A stretch of 64,000 nucleotides of DNA from Demequina sp. NBRC 110051 (GCF_002090055.1 NZ_BBRH01000007.1:1-64000); one strand, 5' to 3'; positions 35,921-44,583 are shown, counted from the stretch's first letter. The notes: generated from the sequence alone by a model not told the origin. Numbers and translations: made by a program.

Positions 35921-36013
35921 GATATCCCGCCCACCCGGCGGGCGCATCGGCCATTTCTCTTGATGGCCTTCTTACCGTTACCCCGGGGCGGTTGCCCCTG
36001 ACTGGAGTCACCC

Positions 36014-36517
36014 ATGAACGCTGTCCGTACCCCCGCGCGCCTTGGCGCGCTCGCCGCCGTCGCGGCCCTCACCCTGTCCGCCTGCGCGTCCGCCGACGAG
36101 CCCGGCGAGATCACCGTCACCGACCCCTGGGTCAAGACCGCCGAGTCCGGCATGACCGCGGCCTTCGGCGAACTCACCAACGGCACGGACGAGACCGTGG
36201 TGCTGGTCGCCGCCGCGAGCGCCGTGTCGACCGAGATCCAACTCCACGAGACGCTGTCCGACGAGTCCGGAGGCATGTCGATGAGCGAGAAGGAGGGCGG
36301 GTTCGCGATCGCCCCGGGCGAGACTCTCACGCTCGAACCCGGCGGCAACCACCTCATGCTCATGGGCGTCACCGAACCCATCGAGGCCGGCGACATCGTC
36401 GATGTCACGCTGACGTTCGAGGACGGCTCGACCGTGGACGTCACCGCCGATGCGAAGGACTACATGGGAGCGCAGGAGTCGTATGCGCCCGGGGCCGAGA
36501 TGGAGATGGGTTCCTGA
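36014..36517 (+). CDS. PCuAC-type periplasmic copper chaperone (lipoprotein)
   Basis: 167 residues. The signal peptide ends at lipobox TLSAC. The PCuAC copper site is visible: IQLHET...GGMSMSEKEGG...GGNHLMLMG, i.e. one His, a Met ten residues later, then His-x-Met. It carries Cu(I) outside the membrane, often to cytochrome oxidase; extra MEM residues at the C-terminus may add copper binding. SD GGAGTCACCC precedes the ATG. Its TGA overlaps the ATG of the DyP gene by one base, so the two are coupled. Confidence 0.93.
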   Translation: MNAVRTPARLGALAAVAALTLSACASADEPGEITVTDPWVKTAESGMTAAFGELTNGTDETVVLVAAASAVSTEIQLHETLSDESGGMSMSEKEGGFAIAPGETLTLEPGGNHLMLMGVTEPIEAGDIVDVTLTFEDGSTVDVTADAKDYMGAQESYAPGAEMEMGS

Positions 36518-37752
36518 TGTCCTCGGACGCGACTGACCTCGGTCGCGGCCTCAGCCGGCGGCGGTTCCTCTTCGGAGGCGCCGCCGTGGGCGCGGGTGCG
36601 GCCGTCGCGCTCGGGGTGGACCGGGCGCTGCCGCCGTCGCGTGCGGCTGAGCTGGACGCGGCGGGCCTCAACGGCGCTCGCACGGTGGCGTTCCACGGCG
36701 CCCACCAATGCGGGATCGATACCCCCATCGCCGCCCATGCGACCTACCTGGGCCTCGGCCTGCGCGACGGCGTGGATCGCGAGGACCTGGCACGCATGAT
36801 GCGGGTCCTGACGGACGACGCCGAGCGCCTGATGGCCGGCGAGGGTGCGCTCGCCGACACCGAACCCGAACTCGCGACGGTGCCCGCCGCCCTCACGGTG
36901 ACCTTCGGGTTTGGGCCACAGCTGGTGCGGCGGGCGGCCGGATCCTCCGCCGTGCCGGCGTGGTTGGGTCCCCTACCCGCCTTCGGGATCGACGCGCTCG
37001 AAGAGCAGTGGTCGGGCGGCGACCTGCTGATTGTGGTGAGTTCCGATGACGCGGTCACGGTCGCCCATGCGGTGCGGATGCTCCTGAAGGATTCGCGCTC
37101 CTTCGCGTCCTTGGCCTGGCGCCAAGACGGCTTCCGGCGCGCGTATGGGTCCGAGGTGTCCGGCACCACGATGCGTAACCTGTTCGGCCAGGTCGACGGC
37201 ACCACCAATCCCGAGCCGGGAACGGCGGAGTTCGACCAGGTCGTGTGGGCCACGGGCTCGGGCGACACCGCGTGGCTGACCGGGGGCACGTCGCTGGTGC
37301 TGCGCCGCATCCGCATGAACCTCGACACGTGGGATGAGGTCGACCCGACCGCACGGTCCTTCGCCGTGGGACGGCGCATTGCCGACGGCGCGCCGCTCAC
37401 CGGCTCGCGCGAGTCCGACCCGCCGGACTTCGAGGCCACTACCGCCGCGGGCAACACGGTCATCTCGCCCGTGGCGCACATCGCGCGGTCGCGACCGGTC
37501 GACTCACGCGAGGTGATCTTCCGGCGCGGCTACAACTACGACGTGGCGCCCTCCGGTGAGGGCGTGTCCGAGACGGGGCTGCTGTTCGCGTCCTTCCAGG
37601 CGGACGTCGACGCGCAGTTCACCCCCATCCAACGGCGGCTCGACCAGGCGGACCTGCTCAACACGTGGACCACGCCCATCGGCTCCGCAGTGTTCGCGAT
37701 TCCTCCCGGATGCGCGCCCGGCGGGTTCGTGGGAGACACGCTGCTGGCGTGA
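36517..37752 (+). CDS. Tat-exported Dyp-type (EfeB-like) heme peroxidase
   Basis: 411 residues. A twin-arginine signal LSRRRFLFGGAAVGAGAA is followed by a ferredoxin-like DyP fold. The GxxDG motif GQVDGTTNPEPGT supplies the catalytic Asp, the proximal heme His is in SPVAHIARSRP, and the distal Arg is in the RIRMNLDTW region. Class A/EfeB-like by size and Tat signal. EfeU/EfeO are absent here; pairing with a PCuAC chaperone recurs in other actinobacteria. It likely uses H2O2 to oxidise porphyrin or dye-like substrates outside the membrane. Confidence 0.93.
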   Translation: MSSDATDLGRGLSRRRFLFGGAAVGAGAAVALGVDRALPPSRAAELDAAGLNGARTVAFHGAHQCGIDTPIAAHATYLGLGLRDGVDREDLARMMRVLTDDAERLMAGEGALADTEPELATVPAALTVTFGFGPQLVRRAAGSSAVPAWLGPLPAFGIDALEEQWSGGDLLIVVSSDDAVTVAHAVRMLLKDSRSFASLAWRQDGFRRAYGSEVSGTTMRNLFGQVDGTTNPEPGTAEFDQVVWATGSGDTAWLTGGTSLVLRRIRMNLDTWDEVDPTARSFAVGRRIADGAPLTGSRESDPPDFEATTAAGNTVISPVAHIARSRPVDSREVIFRRGYNYDVAPSGEGVSETGLLFASFQADVDAQFTPIQRRLDQADLLNTWTTPIGSAVFAIPPGCAPGGFVGDTLLA

Positions 37753-37781
37753 GGCTCCCCCGTGCCGCCGGGCGCGCAAGC

Positions 37782-37825
37782 GGTCACGGCAAGGTCACGA
37801 ACACGCCGCGTGACTTGCCGTGACC
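37782..37825. promoter_or_regulatory. Large imperfect inverted repeat downstream of DyP
   Basis: GGTCACGGCAAGGTCAC and GTGACTTGCCGTGACC pair over 16 bp with a single bulged G and an 11-nt loop. It lies 29 bp after the DyP stop and just upstream of the phosphotransferase promoter. There is no T tract, so it could terminate the DyP transcript or act as an operator for the next gene. Confidence 0.55.
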
Positions 37826-37852
37826 GCGCACAGCGGGTCTACCGTGAAGAGC

Positions 37853-38764
37853 ATGACCATGATGGCGACCCCGGATGCGGAGGTCGAGGTCGATGAGGGG
37901 ATCGTGCGAGCGCTGCTCGCAGACCAACATCCGGACCTCGCCTCGCTCCCCCTTGGCGTGCGCGTCGAGGGCTGGGACAACGTCACCATCCGCCTGGGCG
38001 ACACGCTCGCGGTGCGCATGCCGCGTCGCGCGGTGGGCGCCGAGATCGCTCAGACCGAGTGGGAGTGGCTGCCACGCATCGGCGCGCAGTGGACCTTCCC
38101 CGCACCGGTCGCGCGCAGGCTCGGCGAGCCGGGCCGCGGCTATCCGTGGCGCTGGTCCGTGGTGCCGTGGATCGACGGCACGGTGGTCTACGAGGCCGCG
38201 CTGAGCGTCGAGGGCGCCAGGGATCTGGGCCGCGCCCTGGCGCAGGTGCACGTGCCCGCACCCGACGACGCCCCCGTGAACCCCTTCCGCTCCATCACGC
38301 TCGGCGAGCGAGCCGAGGTGTTTGGCGACCGCATCGGCCATCTCGAGGCCGAGGGCGTCATCGCCGACGGCCCGCGCCTCAGGGCCGCCTTCACCGCGGC
38401 CGCCCACACCCAACCGGGCCCGCGCACGTGGGCCCACCTCGACGTGCATGGGCGCAACGTGCTGAGCCGCAAGGGCCGCCTGGCCGGCATCCTCGACTGG
38501 GGCGACGCCGCGGCGGGGTCGCCGCTGACGGACCTGGGCCAGGCCGCCGTCCTCGTCGGCGCCGACCAGGTGGGGCCCATGCTGGACGCCTACCTGTGGA
38601 CATGCGAGCCCGCGGTCGCCCGCTATGTGTCCTCCTCCGCCGGACAGCGGGTCATCCGTGCCGAGGCGCTGCATCATGCGGCCACCCTCGCGTGCATGGA
38701 TGAGGAGCACTTCCACGAGGCGGGGCATGCCGCCCTCGCCTCGCTGCGCCAGTCCCTGCGGTAG
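37853..38764 (+). CDS. Aminoglycoside phosphotransferase-fold kinase (APH family)
   Basis: 303 residues. The catalytic loop is THAHLDVHGRNVL-like (WAHLDVHGRNVLSRKG) and the metal motif is GILDWGDAAAGSPLTDL, both intact. An ATP-binding N-lobe and an AEIAQTEWEWLPRIGAQWT segment precede it. Such enzymes phosphorylate small hydroxyl compounds (aminoglycosides, macrolides, homoserine-like metabolites); the substrate here is unknown. TACCGT lies 7 nt before the ATG, a leaderless pattern. A diverged paralogue lacking these motifs lies at 40544-41440. Confidence 0.88.
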   Translation: MTMMATPDAEVEVDEGIVRALLADQHPDLASLPLGVRVEGWDNVTIRLGDTLAVRMPRRAVGAEIAQTEWEWLPRIGAQWTFPAPVARRLGEPGRGYPWRWSVVPWIDGTVVYEAALSVEGARDLGRALAQVHVPAPDDAPVNPFRSITLGERAEVFGDRIGHLEAEGVIADGPRLRAAFTAAAHTQPGPRTWAHLDVHGRNVLSRKGRLAGILDWGDAAAGSPLTDLGQAAVLVGADQVGPMLDAYLWTCEPAVARYVSSSAGQRVIRAEALHHAATLACMDEEHFHEAGHAALASLRQSLR

Positions 38765-38767
38765 GAC

Positions 38768-39886
38768 TCACGCGCGCGCGGCGCTCGCGATCCGCTTGGC
38801 CCTCCTCGCGTCGCGGCGCAGCTGCGCCTCGCGCGCATCCGGCGCCGTGGTGAGAAGGTCCACGACCGCCTGCTCGAGCGCCGCCTGAATGGCGGCGTCG
38901 CGGTCTCCAGGCGACAGCGACTCCCCGTGCTCGCCGAGGGCGTCGACCACGGGCTCGATCGTCATCCCGTCCTCCCACAGGTCCACCACGCGCGGGTCGA
39001 CATATGAGGCCCGCGCCACCGCGGGGGTGTTCCCCAACTGCGCGGCCACCTCGCGCATGACCGAGGCGACCACGCGCCCCCGGGCGGTCGGCGATAAGTC
39101 GCCCGCCGCATCGGCCATTGCCAAGGCCTGGGCGGCGATGACCGTGCCGTGCCACGTGCGGAAGTCTTTCGCCGTGGCATCGGGCTGCACGACCATCTGG
39201 ATGTAGCCGTTGATGTCGTCGCTGACGAGGTCGCGCCAGCGCACGGGATCGGTCGAGACGCGGTAGGCGAGCAGCTCCGGCGCGTCACCCGAGCGGCGCT
39301 TCAAGGTCGTGATCGCGGCCGCGACCTGCGCGTCGCGGACCACCACATGGCGGTCCTTGCCGGACTTCGCGACGTAGTCGAACACCACCTCGTCGCCGCT
39401 CACACGGGCGTGCTCACGCAGCACGGTGGCGAGGCCATACGAGCCGTTGTCGGCGGCGTAGCCCTCGCCGCCGATGCGGAACAGGCCCCGGTCCAGCAGC
39501 CGGAAAGCGACCCCGAGCACGTGCTCGCGGGACAGGTCGCCGCGGGACGCATCGGCATCGGCCACCGCCCTCGCGGCCGGCAGGCCCGCCGCCACCTCGA
39601 GCACCCGCGCATGCTTGGCGCGATCCCTGCGCTCACGCCACGCGGGGTGGTAGAGGTACTGGCGCCGGCCGGCCTCGTCGGTGCCGAGCGCCTGAAGGTG
39701 GCCGCGCTCGTGGGGGCAGATCCACACGTCGGTCCACGCTGGCGGGATGGCGAGGGCGGCGATCCGCTCGCGAGTCTCGCGATCGCTGATGGTCGCGCCG
39801 CCCGCGTCGCGGTACGTCCAGCCGCGACCGCTGCGACGACGGGTGATGCCCGGCTCGGAGGGACGGGACCTGGTGAGTCGGGGCAT
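38768..39886 (-). CDS. DNA topoisomerase IB (poxvirus/eukaryotic type)
   Basis: 372 residues. WICPHERGHLQALGTDEAGR with QYLYHPAWRERRD is the canonical N-terminal region. Catalytic residues follow: RIGGEGYAADNGSYGLATV, SKSGKDRHV, FRTWHGTV, and the presumed nucleophile Tyr in ARASYVDPRVV. It relaxes supercoils through a 3'-phosphotyrosyl intermediate. Bacterial topo IB is an accessory enzyme in many actinobacteria. TACTGT 5 nt upstream of the ATG suggests a leaderless mRNA. Confidence 0.94.
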   Translation of the reverse strand: MPRLTRSRPSEPGITRRRSGRGWTYRDAGGATISDRETRERIAALAIPPAWTDVWICPHERGHLQALGTDEAGRRQYLYHPAWRERRDRAKHARVLEVAAGLPAARAVADADASRGDLSREHVLGVAFRLLDRGLFRIGGEGYAADNGSYGLATVLREHARVSGDEVVFDYVAKSGKDRHVVVRDAQVAAAITTLKRRSGDAPELLAYRVSTDPVRWRDLVSDDINGYIQMVVQPDATAKDFRTWHGTVIAAQALAMADAAGDLSPTARGRVVASVMREVAAQLGNTPAVARASYVDPRVVDLWEDGMTIEPVVDALGEHGESLSPGDRDAAIQAALEQAVVDLLTTAPDAREAQLRRDARRAKRIASAARA

Positions 39887-39952
39887 GGCTCACAGTAAGC
39901 CCGTGCGTGCGTCCCCGTCGCGACACGCCCCACGCAGGACTAGCGTGGGTTT

Positions 39953-40519
39953 ATGGAGACCACGTTCGCGCCGCTGGAGACCGAGCGGCTGGTGCTACGC
40001 CCGATGACCATGGACGACGCCGACGACCTCGCCGAGCGTCGATCCGACACCACGACCGCCCAGTACCAGGCATGGCGCGCCCCGTACTCCGTGGACCGGG
40101 CACGCGAACTCATCGCGTCGATGGAGGACCAGCCCGGCCCGCTGCCGGGCACCTGGTACCAGCTCGCGGTCGAGCGCAAGCGCGACGGCAAGGTCCTCGG
40201 CGACGTCGCCCTGTACCTCTCGGGCAACGGGCGCACGGCCGAGGTGGGCTTCACGCTGCACCCCTGGGCGCGCGGGCACCACTACGCGACCGAGGCGACA
40301 GCACGCCTGGTCGACTACGCCGTCTTCGACATGGGCGTGCACCGCATCGAGGCGAGCACTCATCCGCACAACATCGCGTCCGTGCGCGTCCTGGAGCGCA
40401 TCGGCTTCCTCGCCGAGGGCATCCGACGCGAGGCGTACTGGGTCGAGGACGAGGTCTCCGACGACGCCATTTACGGCCTTCTCGCGCGCGAGTGGATCGC
40501 GCGGCGCGAGGGCGACTAG
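39953..40519 (+). CDS. GNAT acetyltransferase (RimJ/RimL-like)
   Basis: 188 residues. ETERLVLRPMTMDDADDLAE is the standard opening of this subgroup. The acetyl-CoA pyrophosphate loop is HPWARGHHYATEATARLVDY, then HRIEASTHPHNIASVRVLER and IGFLAEG. It acetylates protein N-termini or small amines; target unknown. TAGCGT lies 6 nt before the ATG with no SD, consistent with a leaderless mRNA divergent from topo IB. Confidence 0.92.
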   Translation: METTFAPLETERLVLRPMTMDDADDLAERRSDTTTAQYQAWRAPYSVDRARELIASMEDQPGPLPGTWYQLAVERKRDGKVLGDVALYLSGNGRTAEVGFTLHPWARGHHYATEATARLVDYAVFDMGVHRIEASTHPHNIASVRVLERIGFLAEGIRREAYWVEDEVSDDAIYGLLAREWIARREGD

Positions 40520-40543
40520 GGAGCGACCGCTAGCCTGACAGCC

Positions 40544-41440
40544 ATGCCGACGTATGCGGACTCCGATCCGCTCTACATCCCGGACGAGATGGTCAGGGCG
40601 CTGGTCGACGAGCAGTTCCCGTGGCTGGCGGACCGCGAGTTGGGCCGGCGCTACAAGCTCGAAGATCACTTCACCCTGCGCATCGGCGACGACTACGGCG
40701 TGCAGATGTCGCGACTGCCGGGCTACGACGACCTCTTCGCGCGCGTCACCGACGTCATCGCGCCGCACTCGGCGGGCTGGAGTTTCCCCGCGTCGCAGCC
40801 CATCCACACCGGTCGACCCGGCCACGGCTATCCCTGGCATTGGGTGGTGGTGCCGTGGATCTCCGCCTCGACCGCCGCCTTCGTGCCCCTCCACGCACCC
40901 GCCGCGCGTGAGGTGGGCGCCGCGCTCAGCGAGATTCACCAACCCGCACCGGCCGATGCGCCCGTCAACCCCCGTACCGGGGTGGGCCTGGCCGCGTGGC
41001 GGCGAGAATTCGAGGACATGCTCACCTTCGCGGTCGCGCACGGCGCTCCCGAAAACCGGGAGCTCGACGCCGACGGCGTGCGCGCGATCTTCGAGCGCGG
41101 CTGCGCCGCCGCCGTCGACGTGGCCCCCACCTGGACCCACGGTCGGCTCGAGCCGCGCGCCGTGATGTCGGACCAAGGAGCGTTCGCGGGACTGCTGCTG
41201 TGGGCCAACTTCGGCGCCGGCGACCCGGCCCAGGACATCGGCTTCATCGGCACGGTGCTGGGCGAGGAGATGCGCGAGGACTTCTTCGCCGCGTATGGCG
41301 AGGTCTCCGGGGCCACCGTCGACCGCGCTCTCGCCTACCTGGTTTATGCGGCGCTGCGCTACATCGAGGTGGACGATCCCTTCCTCATGCGCATGGCGTG
41401 GGAACGCCTCATCGAACTGGGAGTGGTGCACGAGGCCTAG
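40544..41440 (+). CDS. APH-fold pseudokinase, paralogue of 37853-38764
   Basis: 298 residues aligning end to end with the APH-family kinase 2.7 kb upstream (shared DEMVRALVDEQFPWL-like opening, HGYPWHWVVVPWIS versus RGYPWRWSVVPWID, PAPADAPVNP versus PAPDDAPVNP). The catalytic HxDxxxxN becomes THGRLEPRAVM with no Asp or Asn, and the metal-binding DWG becomes LLLWANFGAGDP with no Asp. It is therefore probably inactive as a kinase, although the frame is intact and expression signals remain (TAGCCT 7 nt before the ATG). Role unknown; a binding or regulatory function is possible. Confidence 0.82.
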   Translation: MPTYADSDPLYIPDEMVRALVDEQFPWLADRELGRRYKLEDHFTLRIGDDYGVQMSRLPGYDDLFARVTDVIAPHSAGWSFPASQPIHTGRPGHGYPWHWVVVPWISASTAAFVPLHAPAAREVGAALSEIHQPAPADAPVNPRTGVGLAAWRREFEDMLTFAVAHGAPENRELDADGVRAIFERGCAAAVDVAPTWTHGRLEPRAVMSDQGAFAGLLLWANFGAGDPAQDIGFIGTVLGEEMREDFFAAYGEVSGATVDRALAYLVYAALRYIEVDDPFLMRMAWERLIELGVVHEA

Positions 41441-41470
41441 CGCGGGCGCACGGGTGGCAGGATGGGCCGC

Positions 41471-41950
41471 ATGGACATCTACGAGACTCCCCTGCCGGGC
41501 ATCGGTGTCCGGTATGAGTTCCAGGCGGACAGCGGCGACCACGTCGGCGTCGTGGTGCGCCGCGACGGCAAACGTGACTTCGCGCTGTACGACCGCGAGG
41601 ACCCCGACTCGTGCCGTGGCACAGTCGAGCTGTCCGAGGCGGACTCCGCCGCCCTGGTCGAGCTGCTGGGTGGCACCTCGATCACCTCGCGGCTCGAGGG
41701 CCTGCGTCACCAGATCGAGGGCCTCGCGATCGAGTGGGTCACCATGCCCCGCCACGGCGGCCTCACCGGACGCACCATCGCCGACGGCCGCATCCGCACC
41801 GAGACCAGCGCCTCGATCGTCGCCGTGATCCGCGGCGAGGATGGCAACCCCGGCCCTGGACCCGACTTCCTGCTCGAGGCGGGAGACACCGTGCTGGTCA
41901 TGGGCTCCGACGCCGCCGTCCGCAAGGCCACCGCGATTCTCGTCGGCTAA
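41471..41950 (+). CDS. TrkA-C domain regulator of cation:proton antiporter (KhtT-like)
   Basis: 159 residues; ATG 41471 has GGCAGG 9 nt upstream (ATG 41462 possible). The N-terminal part YETPLPGIGVRYEFQADSGD is the KhtT opening. The C-terminal half is an RCK_C/TrkA-C domain (GLTGRTIADGRIRTETSASI, then VAVIRGEDGNPGPGP and GDTVLVMG). It likely senses a ligand (c-di-AMP or nucleotide in relatives) and gates the transporter encoded 6 bp downstream. The two form an operon. Confidence 0.92.
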   Translation: MDIYETPLPGIGVRYEFQADSGDHVGVVVRRDGKRDFALYDREDPDSCRGTVELSEADSAALVELLGGTSITSRLEGLRHQIEGLAIEWVTMPRHGGLTGRTIADGRIRTETSASIVAVIRGEDGNPGPGPDFLLEAGDTVLVMGSDAAVRKATAILVG

Positions 41951-41956
41951 GCGACC

Positions 41957-43207
41957 ATGATCCCGCTGCCCCTCGAGGTGCTCCCCGAGCCGGAGGCGAG
42001 TCATGCCGGCCAGGTGCTCATCGAACTGGGCATCATCCTGCTGGTCCTCGCCGGCCTGGGGCGCCTTGCGGCGCGCATCGGCATCCCCTCCATCCCGCTG
42101 TACCTGCTCGCGGGCGTCCTCATGGGGGACGGAGGCCTGGTCCCCATCTCCGCCGGTGAGGACTTCCTCGAGGTGGGCGCGGAGATCGGCGTGGTCCTGC
42201 TCCTGCTGCTGCTGGGGCTCGAATACTCGCCACAGGACCTGCGCAACGGACTTAAATCGAACTGGGTCGCGGGGCTCGTGGACGGACTCGCGAACGGCAT
42301 CCCCGGCTTCGCGGTGGGCCTCATGCTGGGGTGGTCACCCACCGCGTCGCTGCTGCTGGCCGGCGTGACTTACATTTCCTCCTCGGGCATCATCGCCCGC
42401 CTGCTCGACGAGTTCGACCGCGTCGCCAACCGCGAGACCCCCGTCTTGCTGTCGATCCTCGTGATGGAGGACCTGGTGATGGCGGTGTTCCTGCCCATCA
42501 CCGGCGTGCTGCTGGTGGGCGCGACGCTCGCCCAGGGAGCACTCGCGGCGGCCATCGCGCTCGGGCTCGTGTTCACGGCGTTCGTCGTCTCCCTGCGGTT
42601 CTCGGACCGCATCTCCCGCCTGGTGCATTCGCGCTCGCGCGAGCTGTTGCTGCTCACGGTCCTGGGGCTGACGTTCCTGGTCGCCGGGTTGGCCGATGCC
42701 GTCCAGGTCTCCGCGGCCGTGGGCGCCTTCCTCTTGGGGCTGACCCTGTCGGGCCAGGTGGCGGATGATGTGCGCGGGCTGCTGCCGCCGCTGCGCGACG
42801 TGTTCGGCGGGCTGTTCTTCGTGTTTTTCGGCCTCACGATCGACCCGCGCGACCTCATCCCCGTGCTGCTACCGGCGCTGGGGCTGGCGCTCGTGACCGC
42901 CGTGACCAAGATCGGTACGGGAGTGTTCGCGGCCAGGCGCAACGGCATCGGCCCCAAGGGCCAGTGGCGTACGGGTCTGTCGCTGATCCCGCGCGGCGAG
43001 TTTTCGATCGTCATCGCCGGGCTGGGAGTGACGGCCGGAGCCGAATCGCAGCTGGGACCGGTGGCGGCCGCCTACGTGCTAATTCTCGCGATCGTCGGCT
43101 CGCTCGCCATGCGTTTTGCCGACCGCATCCCGTCGCCGTTCAAGGGCACGGCGGTGCGCGCACAGACGGGTACGCGGCGGGTCGTGTCACCCCGCGAACC
43201 CGTGTAG
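41957..43207 (+). CDS. Monovalent cation:proton antiporter, CPA2 family (KhtU/Kef-like)
   Basis: 416 residues with ~12-13 membrane helices. LGLEYSPQDLRNGL and GVTYISSSGIIARLLDEF are CPA2/Kef motifs, LVMEDLVMAVFLP holds the conserved acidic pair of helix 5-6, and TGLSLIPRGEFSIVIAGLG is the unwound C-terminal motif. It exchanges K+ or Na+ for H+ across the cytoplasmic membrane. Together with the preceding TrkA-C protein it matches the KhtTU two-component arrangement. Confidence 0.94.
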   Translation: MIPLPLEVLPEPEASHAGQVLIELGIILLVLAGLGRLAARIGIPSIPLYLLAGVLMGDGGLVPISAGEDFLEVGAEIGVVLLLLLLGLEYSPQDLRNGLKSNWVAGLVDGLANGIPGFAVGLMLGWSPTASLLLAGVTYISSSGIIARLLDEFDRVANRETPVLLSILVMEDLVMAVFLPITGVLLVGATLAQGALAAAIALGLVFTAFVVSLRFSDRISRLVHSRSRELLLLTVLGLTFLVAGLADAVQVSAAVGAFLLGLTLSGQVADDVRGLLPPLRDVFGGLFFVFFGLTIDPRDLIPVLLPALGLALVTAVTKIGTGVFAARRNGIGPKGQWRTGLSLIPRGEFSIVIAGLGVTAGAESQLGPVAAAYVLILAIVGSLAMRFADRIPSPFKGTAVRAQTGTRRVVSPREPV

Positions 43208-43316
43208 CGCAGCATCCCCTCGGGCGTGCGACGATATCCCTATCGCCGTCCCCACCCAGGACCAGCAGCGCACCTGCCCCTCGCTCAAGGACTTCCTTCC
43301 GTCTTGCGAGGTCGCC

Positions 43317-43541
43317 GTGCCGCGTCACCCCCTCACCCTTCCCTGGCGGCGTTCGAGTGCCGCGACGCCCCCGCTCGCGGTCGAGCATGTGGGCCCCCTC
43401 ACCGAGGACGACATTGCCGAAGTGGCTCAGGTGGTGGCCGATGCCGCGAGCGCCTTGGCATCCCCCTCACCTTCGCCCCGCTCACCCCGGCGCGGGTCCG
43501 CTCACCACACCGCCGCAGGCACGGGCGAGCGCCTCGCCTAG
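43317..43541 (+). CDS. Possible small protein, uncertain
   Basis: 74 codons from a GTG with GAGG 6-7 nt upstream. The middle (AVEHVGPLTEDDIAEVAQVV) looks like a genuine acidic amphipathic helix, but the C-terminus is Ser/Pro/Arg-rich and overlaps the lipoprotein gene on the other strand by 60 bp. No family recognised. If not real, 43208-43481 is simply the antiporter downstream region. Confidence 0.3.
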   Translation: MPRHPLTLPWRRSSAATPPLAVEHVGPLTEDDIAEVAQVVADAASALASPSPSPRSPRRGSAHHTAAGTGERLA

Positions 43542-44006
43542 GCGCTGGTGGTGGTCGGTCAGCGTGCCCGGCCCCCCTGTCGCCTCGGCAAATGCCACGA
43601 GGTCCTCGTGGTCGGGAACGGGCCCGTCAACGATGACGCCCGCGAGCGCGGCCGCCTGGTCGAGGGCCGCGATCGCCGTGCCGGCGTCCTCCTCCTGAAA
43701 GCCCGTGACCTCCACGAATTGGGTCTCGGCGAGCGCCGCCCGGTAGGCGGTGTGATCGAAGACGAAGGCCTCCTCGCGGAGCGCCTCGATGCCCTGCGGG
43801 GTGGTGAGCAGCGAGAGCTTGGTGAGCCCCGTCGCCAGGGTGTCGAGGAGCTCGGCGTCGATGTCGGCACAGCCCGCGGGAGCCGCGGGGCCCTCGCCGC
43901 CCGCCTCCTCGAGCACGGGGATGTTGCCGCGCGAGCAGCCCGCGATCAGGGCGGCACCCAGCCCCACGGCCCACGCCGTCGTCACTGCCGCTGCCACCCG
44001 CCTCAT
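43482..44006 (-). CDS. Lipoprotein of unknown function
   Basis: 174 residues from ATG 44006. The signal peptide ends in ALIAGC, a lipobox. The mature part is mostly helical and acidic with two further Cys (AGCADIDAELLDTL near the N-terminus, RACGGVV near the C-terminus) that may form a disulfide. No family recognised. TACGGT lies 5 nt before the ATG, suggesting a leaderless mRNA, divergent from the GNAT gene; a GGCCGATGCCGTGG copy lies between them. Confidence 0.72.
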   Translation of the reverse strand: MRRVAAAVTTAWAVGLGAALIAGCSRGNIPVLEEAGGEGPAAPAGCADIDAELLDTLATGLTKLSLLTTPQGIEALREEAFVFDHTAYRAALAETQFVEVTGFQEEDAGTAIAALDQAAALAGVIVDGPVPDHEDLVAFAEATGGPGTLTDHHQRLGEALARACGGVVSGPAPG

Positions 44007-44094
44007 GCTCGACCGTAACCCCGGGTGAGCCGGGGACGCGAGGCGGCCACGGCATCGGCCATCCTGACGCGGAGCGTGCGGGCACAATAGGGTC

Positions 44095-44583
44095 ATGATC
44101 CGGCCCGCAACGCTTGCCGATGCCCCCCGCATCGCGCAGATCTACAACCCCTATGTCACCGACACCGTCATCACGTTCGAGACGGAAACCGTCACCGCAT
44201 CCGACATCAAGGCGCGCATGAAGTCGGTGTGGGACAAGGACCTGCCGTACCTGGTGATCGAGGATGCCGGACAGGTCATGGGGTTCGCGTATGCGGCGCC
44301 GTATCGCCCCAAGGCGGCGTACCTGCACAGCGTCGAGACCACCATCTATCTCGATCCCGCAGGGGCCGGCCGAGGGCTTGGCGGGCGGCTCTACCGCGCG
44401 CTCATCGTCGCGCTGCGGGCCTCGCACGCGCACACCGCGATCTCCCTCATCGCGCTGCCCAACGAGGCCTCCGTCGCGCTGCAACTCGCGACAGGTTGGC
44501 GCGAGGTGGGGGTGCTGAAGGAGGCGGGCCAGAAGCTGGGCCGGTGGATCGACGTGGGGTACTTCCAACTCGACGTGTCCTGA
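44095..44583 (+). CDS. GNAT acetyltransferase (phosphinothricin/methionine-sulfone type)
   Basis: 162 residues. IRPATLADAPRIAQIYNPYV and the TVITFETETVTASDIKARM segment identify the Pat/MddA subgroup. Acetyl-CoA loop: LDPAGAGRGLGGRLYRALI. C-terminal GWREVGVLKEAGQKLGRWID is diagnostic. It N-acetylates phosphinothricin-like or methionine sulfoximine/sulfone substrates. A CACAAT box lies 6 nt before the ATG, no SD. Confidence 0.92.
   Translation: MIRPATLADAPRIAQIYNPYVTDTVITFETETVTASDIKARMKSVWDKDLPYLVIEDAGQVMGFAYAAPYRPKAAYLHSVETTIYLDPAGAGRGLGGRLYRALIVALRASHAHTAISLIALPNEASVALQLATGWREVGVLKEAGQKLGRWIDVGYFQLDVS

Noticed and set aside
39995-42004. Minus-strand open frame of ~670 codons spanning three plus-strand genes
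   Set aside because: It runs antisense to a GNAT enzyme, the APH pseudokinase and the TrkA-C regulator, all with clear motifs; the translation shows no domain.
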